64,000 nt of DNA from Telopea speciosissima (GCF_018873765.1 NC_057919.1:64102984-64166983); one strand, 5' to 3'. Positions 49,988 through 61,283 are shown, numbered from the stretch's first letter. Numbers and translations: made by a program. The notes: generated from the letters alone by a model not told the origin.

Positions 49988-51110
49988 CCATTAAAGTATT
50001 TCTGTGAATTTTGAAACACCACGCGAATAAATATCCTTTCCAATTCTTTAATCTAGCAATACCTGGCAATGCTACCATCATTGTGCGACACATGGCACAA
50101 ACAGATCTAATGGCTGATAATCCTTTGCACCATTTAATGAAACTCTACCCGTTTTACTTACCTGATCCGAGAAACCCGATTAGGATGAAAAGTATCAAAA
50201 TTAACGAAAAGTCAACAGATTCAAGCTGCAGCTCTGTAACTTACAAAATGGGATAGAAATTAGGGATAGATGTACCTCTCGTTCTGAAATCTTTAGACAT
50301 TTAGTAGTGGGTACAGTTAAAGAGCAAAAAGAGAAGCCGTTGCTAAGTACAAAACCAGTAGAAGACATTCCCAAATCCACACCTAAACTGAACCCTCTCC
50401 TCCACAGTGTGTCGACCTTCATTCGGAGGGTTTTCTCTAGCAAACAGAATTCCTTAATTCTTCACAGAACCATTTCTTCTCTTACCACCGTTCCCAGAAT
50501 AGAGGCAGTAACCGAAATTTAGGTTCAAAAGTACTCGCAGTGGGTTGCGAGCGATTCATGGCCGTTTTATGGGAGAAGACAAGAAGGTCGTTGGATTGAT
50601 AATGGAAGCATTTTTTGGGGCGCCATTTCGCGTGGAACAAACACACAACAAAGTGAAACGGTTTCTTTTGAAAGAGAAACACTGACGGTGGTGATCCTTT
50701 TTATACTTGTCCCTAATTTAATCCAAGCACCTAACGAAGAACTTTGCGATTTGAAAGTGTAACCTCTGCAGCTCTCCAATGGTGGGAAGAAAGGAAGAAG
50801 ATGAACCCAAGGGAAGCTCTGCGATTTGAAAGTGTTTCCTAATTTTCACGTTTTTTTTTTTTTTTGTTTTCTAACGTTTTTAGATTTACAATCTACTCGG
50901 GTTGAGAGGATCCGGTTATCAAAACGGGTAGAGGTTCATTAAATGGTTCAAAGGATTATCAGCCATTAGATCTGTTTGTTCCACATGTTGTGCAATGAAG
51001 GTAGCATTGCCCCAGATTAAAGAATTGGAGAGGATTTTTATCCCCACGAGATTTTTAAAATCATACGTGAAGTCACAGGGACTACTTTTCACCACTTTAA
51101 TGTGTCCTAG
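49988..51110. mobile_element. Pack-MULE 2 carrying a YqgF-like exon
   Basis: The plus-strand stretch at about 50020-50178 matches the reverse complement of 50897-51050 for more than 150 bp. Shared words include ACAGATCTAATGGCTGATAA, and the end word is TCCAATTCTTTAATCT. The right end has GGATTTTTATCCCC, a common Mutator-like terminus. Weaker similarity continues outward to about 49988 and 51110, so the exact ends and any 9-bp duplication are unresolved. No transposase is present. The interior holds a minus-strand copy of a YqgF/RuvC-fold gene exon. Confidence 0.8.
50276..50779 (-). pseudogene. Captured YqgF/RuvC-like nuclease exon 1, broken
   Basis: The clearest part reads VDTLWRRGFSLGVDLGMSST, then GFVLSNGFSFCSLTV and KISERE, ending in a GT donor at 50275-50274. 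The VDLG strand carries the first acidic residue of the YqgF (putative Holliday-junction resolvase-like) RNase H fold as in plant plastid-type homologues. Upstream fragments in other frames (REMAPQKMLPLSIQRPSCLL and HKTAMNRSQP) look like the leader. Stops and frameshifts separate the pieces. No downstream exon is present, so it is a captured relic inside Pack-MULE 2. Family assignment is from recall and moderately sure. Confidence 0.7.
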
Positions 51111-52930
51111 TCACCTCATGGTGATTCAAAATATAATGGGATAATGACACGACAAGAGTCTGTTAAGCCAACCTGATAAAAGGCTGAACGAAATCGATTC
51201 AACACCGAAATTGATTAAATCCAAACCATGGATCATAAACTTGATCGAAACGTGTCGAAATCGTTGAGTTGTCTCGATTTCAAAAGATTCCAAGATGAGT
51301 TGGAGTGGAATTTTTAAAAATCCCGTAACTGGACCTGGTTTCGACCGTCTTGACTGGTTAAAAGTAGGTCGAAACGGTCGAAACTAGGGCCAATTGATAT
51401 GTTTTTTCCTTGGTTTAAATGGTTGAAACATATTATACTTTTTTTTGAGAATTTTGTAATAAAACTGGTTGTGCATTTAGTGATTGATCCCAAATTCAAG
51501 CATCAGAATGTGATTCTTCAATTTATTATCTGTTGAATTTCTTTCTCCAAATGTTTGTACTTGATGCTTTAATAGGATAAAAATGACAAAAAATAGGTTC
51601 ACTAAAGAACCTTTACAGTTTCTTCATTGCAATGACAACATCTCTCCTTGTTTCTATCTGGTGGTTCTTACTTTTCTGAAAAGGAAAAACTTGCTGAATT
51701 AGGGAAAAAACACTGAGTATTAATCATGACCTAAACAAATTATTGAAGTGGTTCATAAATTAAACCTAGTTATCAATTGGAAAGAAGAGTTAATAAATCT
51801 CTGTGACAATTTATCAAAAAATAAAAAGAATATGATTTCTACACTGTTAAAACGCAATCGCACAAGATGGCCAATATATGGGATCGAAGAAAGCAACAAG
51901 CAAGACAATCACAAACATGTCATGGGCAGTAATGAACTATCAAACCAAGTTGATGATGGGACTTATCATTGGGCAATAATGGACTATCAGACCAATTGGT
52001 CCCATAACATGTCATGGGAATCATGGGATACGTATATTGTGCATTCGAAGGAATGGTTTCGCAATCGTCAGTGGTACGCTGTTCGTAGATTAGACCCACC
52101 AAGAAACTCTGCATGGAATTAAAGAGAGGCATCTTAATATTTTATTTGGATTCAATGTATTATTCAAGGTTCAAGTACTCTTAAATTATGTGAACTAATT
52201 ATAAATTTATAATACCACTTTAGTGTCTGTATCGTATCAGTACGTACGTTAGTAAACTTGCGTCAATAATCATAAGTATCATTTTTAGTGAGTTTTTTGG
52301 TGAATGTAATTCATGAATTGTGTTTAAAATGTGAAAGATAGACAACCTGCAAAAAATCAAACCTTAAAAATCTTGTTTTGGGGGTCGAAACCTTGATTTC
52401 CCAATCAATGAAAAAAAATCTCAAATTTCGACCAAGATATAGTCAAAATCGAGGCGAACTTGATTTCTGACTTGTCAAAACCCAAGTTTTAGAACCTTGA
52501 TCCAAACTTTGGCTTAACAGTTTAGTTTTGATTTAGTTTTGATTTAACCCATTACCAGTCCGAAACCACTTCAACCCCAACAATTGACACCCTTAAATCC
52601 CCATGTAAGGGTAAGGTCTCTCTTCCTTTCCCTTACCGTTAGTACCGTAGTAGCATGTGGATATGTACTTTAGCCTTTAAGGCTTAGCTCTTGTCAGAAA
52701 GAGCCGTTTCCATTTCTATCCTGTTTTTTTGAACGTTAGATAGCGTTCTTTTTCCCCAGTTTATAATTTTCTTCCCCGCGCCTTTTCGGTCTTCGACCTC
52801 TGGTATCTACAACACGTGTCGGATTCTTATTTGTCACAAGGTCTTCCAATTCAAAAAATGGAAATAATTTCGTAAATGGAAAAAAAAAAAAAAAATGATT
52901 CCTCAAAAGCCTCTCTACCTACTCGCAGTG
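51111..52930. other. Intergenic, TIR-element debris
   Basis: Sequence of the GTCGAAACGGTCGAAAC kind at 51190-51390 and its loosely inverted counterpart at 52340-52510 suggest an old element between them. It resembles the repeat at 35888-36872. The 124-residue frame at 51748-52122 shows internal near-repeats but no family motif. Confidence 0.4.
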
Positions 52931-52940
52931 AAGAGATCTT

Positions 52941-52980
52941 GCAAGACGCAAGACGCAAGACGCAAGACGCAAGGCGCAAG
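52941..52980. repeat. 7-bp minisatellite GCAAGAC in the NET3 leader
   Basis: Five to six units of GCAAGAC, the last ones GCAAGGC, precede a CT-rich stretch. The array lies in the presumed 5'UTR of the downstream NET3-type gene. Confidence 0.85.
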
Positions 52981-53015
52981 GATTTCTCTCCTTCTCTCTC
53001 TTTCTCTGCAACCAA

Positions 53016-53018
<3 letters not shown>

Positions 53019-53049
<31 letters not shown>
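53019..53049. repeat. (AG)n microsatellite before the 5'UTR splice donor
   Basis: About 15 AG units end AGAACCAG just before a GTATGC donor at 53055. GA-rich leaders are common in plant transcripts. Confidence 0.85.
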
Positions 53050-53051
<2 letters not shown>

Positions 53052-53602
53052 CAGGTATGCTCTTCTTTTGGTCTTAATCTTCTTCTTTCTGGAATACATT
53101 CGCCAGGAAATGTTTTTCCTTTCAGATACTCGCGACTGAATTTTATATTTCCCGGAAGCTCAAATGGTTCTCCTGTCCAGATCCCTGCGCTAGTTTTCCG
53201 TTTTCTATATCTGTTCTTGCTTCTACCATTTTCTACTATTTACGTATTACTTGATTCATAGGTTGCTAAAATGCCCTCTTCTCTGTACTTAGAACCGGAG
53301 CTAGGAGAAGGATGATTCGAAATTGATTAATTAGGGATTTAGCTCACCTTCCTACCTAATATGCTCCTTTCAAACTGTTGCAGTGCTTACCTTAGTTCTG
53401 CTTGGGATTACTACTTTAAAAGAAAATGGAGAAGAGGAAAAGAGAATGCAGAAAATCAAAATTTGTGCCGGATATGATTCAAATCAGAAATCAGAATCAC
53501 TCTGGATAATGAAACCAAAAACACCCTAATTAATGTGTACCTAGAAGGCCACAATCACCTTCTGATCCTTATTTTATTAGTTATTGCTGTTGTGTAGAGA
53601 AG

Positions 53603-55162
53603 ATGGTGTTACTCAAGAAGCCATCTCATTCGTGGTGGTTTGACAGTCGCAACAGCCCAAGGCGCTCTCAATGGTTCCAATCCACCCTTTCAGGTATCAT
53701 GCCTTTCTCCCTTCATTCAAGAATTGTTGTGTGTTTTGAATTCTTGTACCCATTTTTTAAGTTTGCCCCGCTCCCACAATTTTTTGTGGTGACCTAAAGA
53801 AAAAAATTTGTGAGGTCTGTAAGGTAGATCCAATGGATCGACCTTGGAGGAGTATTACTTTGTTTTATTATCTTGTTGTGAAAGCAAGAGAGAAAAGGGA
53901 GCTTTGGGCATTTTTTGTTAGGGTTTTCTGGTGAGAGTTCTTGCTGTGACTGTGGGGTGTTCATAAGAAAACTTTATTATATTTTCCTCCATAACATAGT
54001 GAATCATCTTCAGCTTCACCGTGGATGTAACCCATCAAATTGGTGTGTGAACAACGTTAAATCTCTCCTGACATGTTTCTTGGTGTTTGTGTTAACAAGA
54101 ATTTCTTTTGTCACTCACCACCACGGCTCTTAACCGTTGGAGTTCATTTGAACACTTGACCCAAACGACCAAAGCTTAGACATGGTGGGTCCTGCAACTT
54201 TATCCACAACTAAAGGAACAAATACTAATGGCAAGGTTGGGGGTCTTTAAGTTCTCTGTCCCTGGACCATGATTTCATAATGAATCAGACCATCAGATTC
54301 TAATGAAATTCAAACTAGTAATGAGAACTTGCCCAAATTGATGATTCATGTATCTATGTACCATGATTTCATAATGAATCTGGACATCAGATTCTGATGT
54401 TACCTACCCACAGTTCAAATTAGTAATGTGACTATTGACTTGCTGAAATTAATGATTCATGTTCATCATTCTACTTGAACAGAGCTAGACGAGAGGACAA
54501 AGTCAATGCTGAAATTGATCGAGGAAGATGCAGATACTTTTGCTCAGCGAGTCGAGATGTACTACAAGAAGCGACCGGAACTAATAAACATGGTTGAAGA
54601 TTTCTACCGTACACACCGCTCCTTGGCTGAGCGATTCGATCAGCTCAAATCAGACACTGGAACCCGTCTACCAATACCATTGGATTCCCCCCTTCACACC
54701 TCATACCGGTTGCAGAGATCGACAAGCCCAACAGAGAAATCCTATGACAGCTACTCGGAGACCTTTGAGTCAGAAGACTCTGGGGAATCTGAAGTTGATG
54801 ACCCTGAGCCAGAGGTGGAAGGCCAAGTTGGAACCATAGAAGCAGAAGAAGTTCCAAGCAAAAATAATGATAGTGACGTGATGAAACAATTGAAAGGAGA
54901 AATAGAGAGAATCAAGGAGGAGAACAGGATTCAGAAAGTCCAACTGATTGAGAAAGATGAAGAGAAGAGGGAAGTGATAAGACAGCTAAGCTTAGCTTTG
55001 GAGATCTTGAAGGAGGAAAATGTTAATTTGAAGAAGCATCTTGCTACGAAGTCTTCACCAGGGAAAAGGGCTCCCTTCCAACTTAACAAACTAAAGAAAG
55101 TTTTTATAGGCAAGTTATTTAGTGGGTCTTCAGTGTCTCAAACCAGTCTTGTACCCCTTTGA
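53603..55162 (+). CDS. NETWORKED 3-type actin-binding protein (NAB domain)
   Basis: NET proteins bind actin filaments at membranes through an N-terminal NAB (KIP1-like) domain. Two coding exons, 53603-53693 and 54483-55162 (TGA), join to 256 aa. The NAB domain covers about residues 8-85 (SHSWWFDSRNSPRRSQWFQS, then MLKLIEEDADTFAQRVEMYY and KKRPELINMVEDFYRTHRSL). An acidic Ser-rich linker (SETFESEDSGESEVDD) follows. Then comes a coiled coil at about 145-210 (LKGEIERIKEENRIQKVQL and on) and a basic tail. The short length and single coil match the NET3 subgroup, while NET1 proteins are far longer. A probable 5'UTR intron runs from 53055 (GTATGC) to 53597 (TGTAG), six bases before the ATG. All reading is intact. 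Confidence 0.93.
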
Positions 55163-55259
55163 GGAAGGATTATTATGTAGTTAGCAAAATTTAACATTTA
55201 AATCATGGCTTGTATGCTTAGTGAGTAATGTATACAGAGAGCAAATAAAAAAAAAATGT

Positions 55260-55297
<38 letters not shown>

Positions 55298-56016
55298 TTT
55301 TCTGTTAACTTGGAATTTTGGTTCGTCTATAGAATTCTTTATCTTACATAGGGTGTAAAGTTCTACCCATTTGATAATCTTTGAAGTTGGGTTCTTAAAG
55401 CTTCTATGTTCTATTCGCCTATTCTAGCTAGTGGGTTCTTAAAGTTCCTATTCCTTAACATTTGATAATCGTTAAAGGTGTGTTCTTAAAGTTGTTTCCA
55501 TTGGACTAATGTCTCTAGCTAGGTGGGGTTCTAAAAGCTCCTATTCATTTGCTAATCTTTCTATGTGGATTCCTAAGGTAGTTCCAGTTCATTCCACCAA
55601 AGACAACTCACTTTTACTTTTAGGGTATTTTATTAGAAAAAGAAAGAAACTTGGTTCAGGCAGTAAGTGAACTGTCCAGAACTCCAGATTAATGGATTAA
55701 ACTAAATTATGCAGCAAACTAGTAGTTTCTTGGTTCTTTCTATAATTGTTCCCACACTTATCTATCATTCACTTAGAACAGCTAAAGAAAATAAAGCCTA
55801 ATTTAACGTGGGAGAATTTTTCTTTTTAGTAAAAGTTGTGAAGGAAACAATGACATTATAATATATTGCAATACAGAGTACCTGATACCATTACCAACAT
55901 TATTGACTAAAAATTCAGAAAAAAAAAAATTAAAGAAAGAAAGAAATCTACAAGCATTAAGCTAAAAGTGGAACAAAATAAGAACAATAATTGAAGTTCC
56001 CATTCCTTGAATTGAC
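55163..56016. other. Convergent 3' flanks of the NET3 and AGP genes
   Basis: The two genes point at each other here. A (GA)n microsatellite lies at 55264-55294. Around 55380-55590 the phrase GTTCTTAAAG recurs four times in imperfect 60-base repeats. No gene is seen. Confidence 0.55.
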
Positions 56017-56442
56017 TCACTTCTCCAAAAGCTGCACAAACCAGAAGGTCCAGAACAGCACCAAACCCAGAGATAGAAGTGAATTAGGCAAAAAGGAGAT
56101 GGAAGACGACATGGGCTGAGACGGTGAAGGTGAAAGTGCAGAGCCAACAGGAGCTGCAGTGGCCATATCGTCTGGGTTTGGTGGGCTGGGGCTTGAAGGA
56201 ATGGTGGGTATGGAAGACCCTGTTGGTGAAAGCACAGAACCACCGGGCGAAGGTAATAAGGGGTTAATGTCAGGGGATAACGCCAGAGGAGAAGTTGCCG
56301 GAGAATCTGGAAGGAAAGAAGGCGCCGCTGAAATGGTTGAGGCTGCTAATTTTAGATGAGAAGAAGAAGAGTAATAGGAGAGTGAAGGTGAGGTTAGCAA
56401 GGCCATGGTGAGCACCAAGATGAACCAAAAGGTGGAGGCCAT
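56017..56442 (-). CDS. Classical arabinogalactan protein, GPI-anchored
   Basis: This single-exon gene encodes 141 aa. The ATG is at 56442, and a longer upstream open frame is leader sequence. Residues 1-22 form a signal peptide (MASTFWFILVLTMALLTSPS). The middle is rich in Pro, Ser, Ala and Thr, with many SP, AP and TP pairs (SPATSPLALSP, PSSPSPPNP, ALSPSPSQP) that are hydroxylated and glycosylated in such proteins. The C-terminal 27 or so residues are hydrophobic (LLSLGLVLFWTFWFVQLLE), as in a GPI-anchor signal. The product would sit on the outer plasma membrane or in the wall. Layout and size resemble the AGP25/26/27 kind, but the exact orthologue is not settled. It is intact. Confidence 0.9.
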   Translation of the reverse strand: MASTFWFILVLTMALLTSPSLSYYSSSSHLKLAASTISAAPSFLPDSPATSPLALSPDINPLLPSPGGSVLSPTGSSIPTIPSSPSPPNPDDMATAAPVGSALSPSPSQPMSSSISFLPNSLLSLGLVLFWTFWFVQLLEK

Positions 56443-56759
56443 TAAATGATGATTAAAATCAAATCTCTTTCTCAGAGAGACTTGAGAGAAATTGTAATAA
56501 ATGTGTTTGTGGGAATTCTCAAAAAGAGAGAGAGAGAGTGAGTGAGAGAAAAGAGGGAAAGAAAGGAGATGGGCAGTGGGACTGTGTGGGAGCGGAAGAA
56601 GCATAATAGTGGTATGATGAGGGCAAGAAAGGTTAAAAAGGTTGAGACAGAAAAGGAAATTGGTATGGTCGAGGGCCACGTGGTGTTTGATTATTAGGTG
56701 GTGATGGGGCAAGACAGCTTGGCATCCTTAAATGTTTTGGCTAAGTGACAAGATTGGGA

Positions 56760-56798
<39 letters not shown>

Positions 56799-56985
56799 AT
56801 CCGTGATGCGTGAGACGAAAAGAAAAGCAGCAGCTGGCAATTCGATCCTGCCAACGCAAGCACCAAACGCAGCCACAAGTGAGAACTACAGGATGTCAGT
56901 GGGTCGTGGGTACTGTTGAATGGGAGTCGACCAATTCCGAAATTGATAAAATATCCGATGCGTATTAATTTGGATAGCGGTAATT
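56443..56985. promoter_or_regulatory. Upstream region of the AGP gene with (CT)n tract
   Basis: The first 200 bases or so upstream (in transcript sense) are leader with short GA/CT runs near 56527-56540. A long CT tract of about 17 units lies at 56763-56797. No clear TATA box was fixed. Confidence 0.45.
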
Positions 56986-57713
56986 TAAGGGTGTCAAAAT
57001 GTAACCGAAACCGATTGTCAAAATTGGAATCGATCGTTTACAATTGAATCGAAACATATTGTATAAAAATGATGCAATTTCAATTTCATAAATTATAGTA
57101 TCGATTTAGTTCGATTCGATTCAAATTCAAAAAAAGTATCGGTTAACTGATTAAAAAATCGAGATTACGAATATTCTGATTTATTTAAAAATGAGATTAA
57201 ACCCTGTAAAATATTAGGATTCATTATTGAGATATTTTGAATTTCAGTTTGAGTGTCAAATTCATGAAGGGATGGAAGGTTTTAATAATCACTCTAAAAT
57301 ATCATTGCAATGAACATGTTTTAGTGGACTTTGTTAATGAATTGAGTAGGGTATGGATTGGTAATGTCCTCAGGTTGGCTTCCCTTGCGGTACTTTGTGG
57401 CTTTGAGTAATCACTAAAAATTTATCATTGCAATTAGCATGTTTAAATGAGCTATACCTAGAGTTAGATGTGTATGAAACAATATAATTTTTCCCACATA
57501 ACAACGATATGGAAAATAAAATTAAAGGGTACAAAGGTGAAACCAATATTACAAACCGCATGTAAAACGGATAATGAAAACCAAATAGAAACCGCTAAAA
57601 CTGCCCACACATATAAAATGATTCTAATTTTGAATGATTCTTATTCGGTGCGATTTTTATTTCTACCTTGCAAAATATGCACCGAACCGAACCCGCACCG
57701 TTTGACACCCTTA
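56986..57713. mobile_element. TAAGGGTGTCAAA TIR element
   Basis: The left end TAAGGGTGTCAAAATG and the right end CGTTTGACACCCTTA are inverted copies. Next to them lie AACCGAAACCG and CCGAACCGAACCC words. The same kind of ends occur at 58174-58968. No matching flank duplication was found, so the ends may be altered. Confidence 0.65.
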
Positions 57714-58173
57714 GACAGTATCGAATGGTTTTCCCTATATTGATACTATACCATTTTATCGATCAAGTATTTGATATCAGCGGATGCCGATATATATCGA
57801 CTGATATGACCGATATATATCGATTCTTAAAACTATGGATGTGAGAGATTGAAGAGGAAAGGAATCACGTGGTTCCTGCGCCAAGACACAAGAGTGTATG
57901 AAAGTACCGCATTGTCCCCCATGAAGAAAAAAAGAAACGCATCGATATTGATGTTCCTATGTGCGCTTTCATTGGCCTTACACTGGTATAGGTTCTACAC
58001 AACCAAACAATGATCTCTTTCTCAACTAATAACCCTTTCCCAAGTGAAAGTATTTTTGATTGATTGATAAAATAAGTGAAGTGCATTTATTCTTTCCTGA
58101 GAAGAATGATGTGATAATCCTAACCATTGGATATACTTTTGGGAAAAAGAACTCTGAGGATCATGGATTTAGT
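57714..58173. other. Short intergenic stretch
   Basis: GATATATATCGA repeats near 57787-57832 and a degenerate MITE-like block (57868-58000). No gene is seen. Confidence 0.4.
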
Positions 58174-58968
58174 TAAGGGTGGTAAACGGTGCGGTTTTGG
58201 TTATTTGGTTCGGTTGCGGTACGGTCTACATTTTGATAAGATGAAATCAAAGTCGAACCAGAAAGGAATCAGTCAAAATCAGAATCATTTTGCATACGGT
58301 CCGGTTTTACCGGTATCTATTCGATTTTCGTTATCCAATTCACAACCGGTTTACATGCGGTTTATGTAGTGTCGTTTTGAGAAACAGTAATGAAGACAAT
58401 CTTGGTTTTCAATGCCTTTATATTCTCGTGTTTTCCAATTCTCTCCCAGTCTCCCTCACTCATCATATTTCCTATGCCTATGTGATAAAAATAAAAACTT
58501 ACCATCTTCACCCGTCCTTTTCCTTTTCTATTCTTTGTTTTTTGATTTTTTTTTTTTTTCTTTTTCACTCTCACATGATGAGCATACTAATTCTTTTATT
58601 AAAAAGTAGGATTTTGTTAATCCATTTTAACATCATCCATAATTTTCAATTCATACTTGAACTAATATAATAAATAATTAACCCATGGCATTTACTTATT
58701 TTATGCTTCAAGTTGATGCAATAATTATATTTATTAAATTAATTATATGTTATTAATTAATCCAATTGATGCAATGAGTTAGTATTAAAGTAAGAGGTAT
58801 CGGTTTCTATTCGGTTTTTCCGGTTTCTTATTCGGTTTAGAATCGCAGTTTTGCGGTGAAAGTCAAAATCAAACCGGAAAAATAACCTATAAAATAACCT
58901 ATAAGTTCGATCGTAAACGGTCGGTTCCGGTTCCGATATTCGGTTTCGGTTCCATTTTGACATCCTTA
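58174..58968. mobile_element. hAT-type non-autonomous element, 795 bp
   Basis: The left end is TAAGGGTGGTAAACGG and the right end CCATTTTGACATCCTTA. Perfect 8-bp duplications GATTTAGT lie at 58166-58173 and 58969-58976. Subterminal regions are packed with CGGTTTCGGTTC-type words in both orientations, the kind of repeated sites a hAT transposase binds. The interior AT-rich frames are not genes. Confidence 0.9.
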
Positions 58969-59189
58969 GATTTAGTAATCAGTATCGGTCCTAATCCAAA
59001 TCGGATGGATCTACCCCTGATATTTTTTTTTTTCAAAAATCTAATTTTTTGTTTTTCAACCATTTTACCCTTGGTCTATACCAATCTACTGATATGAAAG
59101 GCCAAGAATCAATACTGGCTGATCCAGGATTCCTCAAACCATGGTAGGAATGCTATAATTGGCTTCTGATCTGGTGTGGATAATATAAA

Positions 59190-59832
59190 TAGGGATGTAA
59201 ACGGAAATTCAAAAATCCACATTCGATCTGCGTTCGTATCCATTTAGGAGAATCTGAATCCGTCCGAAACTAATCGGATACAAATATGATAATCCCCCTA
59301 TCCAACCGATTATTATCCGATTCATTTAGCAATTCGACGGTAATAAAATATCTGAAATATATTTCTGTGTTCGTCTATCCTTTTAAGTTACTTTTTTGGA
59401 TTTTATTATCTTATTTTTATAAATTTATAAAGATAATGTGATTCTTTTTCTAGATTTTCTATTGGTTTATATATATTGTTTTATTCAATGTGATACATGG
59501 AATCACATATCTATTAAAACAAATACAAGATAAAATCAAAAGTAAAAAATCAAAGAAAATCAAAGACTAAGAAATGGTAGTTGCTGAACTCTCAAGTCTC
59601 AACCCTAACCCTTATCATAAAAAGGGTAAAGATATCAACGGAAAGTCAAAAATTCGTATTCAATCCGTGTTCATATCCATTTAGGAGAATCTGTATTAAA
59701 AAAACCACTATCCGAAAACTATCCAAATCCGTCCGAAAACTGATAGGATATTATCCGAATCCGTCCGAATGTAATCGGATATGAATATGATAATGCCACT
59801 ATCCGACTGAATTCGATCCGTTTACATCCCTA
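59190..59832. mobile_element. hAT-type non-autonomous element, 643 bp
   Basis: Perfect 16-bp inverted ends TAGGGATGTAAACGGA and TCCGTTTACATCCCTA, with perfect 8-bp duplications AATATAAA at 59182-59189 and 59833-59840. Both subterminal regions repeat ATCCGTCCGAA, CGGATA and CATATCCATTTAGGAGAATC. No transposase is inside. Confidence 0.95.
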
Positions 59833-59929
59833 AATATAAATAAACTATAAACCACAACCCCATCCCCTGCCTCTGAAAAAATAAAAACCCTCAACTCACA
59901 TGCCATCACCATTTGATATAACGATAGGA

Positions 59930-60306
59930 TTAGGGCTGCAAGCCTGCAAGAGGGTCGGGTTGGGTCGACCTTTATAAAATCTTAGTCCAACCCTGAGTCC
60001 CCTTAGCTGGGCCCATGCCCTACCTGGCCCTAACTCATGGCCTAAAAAATCCAACCCTGACCCGCCCTCAAGGTCGGGTCGGGCTGACCCTGATTGGTCT
60101 TGATCATGGCGAGGAGTAAAGGAGATGCATGGGCTGGACTGAGCCAGGAAGAAAATTATCAATTTTAGGTAAAATAGCACTATAATAAAATGTTTATATA
60201 TCACTTATTATCTTCATATATAATATATTATATAATAAAATGTAGGTGCCATTTAAAGTTCATAATATATATTTATGGGCCGACAGGGCCAAACTTGCAC
60301 CCCTAA
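59930..60306. mobile_element. GGCCCGACCC-rich TIR element, family C, short copy
   Basis: Ends TTAGGGCTGCA and TGCACCCCTAA. It matches the element at 41901-42432 for most of its length (including ATTATCAATTTTA and TATAATATATTATATAAT) but lacks the right-hand GC-rich block of that copy. Confidence 0.75.
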
Positions 60307-60798
60307 GTCGGATCATTGATTTGAGGTATTGTGGTCTGGGACCAGTATCGGAACCCATATTGGTCCCAGTCAATACTAATATTGTGTTGGTTGAATCAGT
60401 CTATATCGATACTCGTATTGGTCTCACCTGATACTACTGTATCAATTTGATATGGCTCATCTGAGCCACTTTTTGGGATTCAAAAAATAATAAAAATAAA
60501 TCTTAAAAAATTAAAAAATATATATAAAAATGAACGATACTTATCGGGTGTATCGAATGATACTGGTAGGTCAATACGTTCGATATGATATCAATATTTT
60601 AAACCATGAATTATAGATTTATAACTTGTAACAGATGTATCGATCGATATTGATACTTATCAACCAACACGTCCGATATGACACCAATACTTCAAACCAT
60701 GAATTGCAGATTTATAACCCATATCGAGTTGGAATGTATCATGAACAATATCAACCATGATACATCGATCAGGTATTAATATCAAATACTAATAATAA

Positions 60799-61283
60799 TG
60801 TTAGATACTTGACCGATACGCCAAAAGCCCCAGAGTTGATGGAATGTGTTAAATCAAGCCCTTTAACCTATCACATACTAGGTTGGCCTAATCTAGCACT
60901 CATACACTAGATCGGACCCCATTAGGCACATAACAGACCACCATGCTTTCGAAATCGTTGGCCTCGGTGGCTCTTACTCTAGGCAGCTCTCACTCTGGTG
61001 GTAGGTAGTCCTTTCCAAACGGTTTCACTCTGCTCCAGAGTTTCACCTAGCGAAAGGTAGCCCTTTCTTGACGGCTTTCACTACTTAGGTAGCTCTTCCT
61101 GTGACTCTAACCCATGACGTAATGACTGGCTCTGATATCAAATGTTAGGTACTTGACCAATACGCCAAAAACTCCAGAGTTGATGGAACGCTTTAAATCA
61201 AGTCCTTTAACTTATCCTATACTAGGTTGGCCCAATCTAACATTTCCCCATACACTAGATCAGACCCCATTAGGTACATAACA
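60799..61283 (-). mobile_element. TRIM-like miniature LTR retrotransposon
   Basis: Two similar direct repeats of 137 and 141 bp (60799-60935 and 61143-61283), each TG...CA, flank only 207 bp of interior. Next to the right repeat the minus strand reads TGATATCAGAGCC (61128-61140), a primer-binding site for tRNA-Met with changes, so the element reads on the minus strand. The interior codes for nothing. This size and layout define a terminal-repeat retrotransposon in miniature. The flank duplication is unclear. Confidence 0.85.

Noticed and set aside
51748..52122. 124-residue plus-strand frame
   Set aside because: Contains internal near-repeats and many Trp/Asn but no motif, splice context or neighbouring gene signal; treated as a chance frame in repeat DNA.
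56443..56712. N-terminal extension of the arabinogalactan protein frame by 90 residues
   Set aside because: The extension is leader sequence with low-complexity runs; the ATG at 56442 gives a proper signal peptide.
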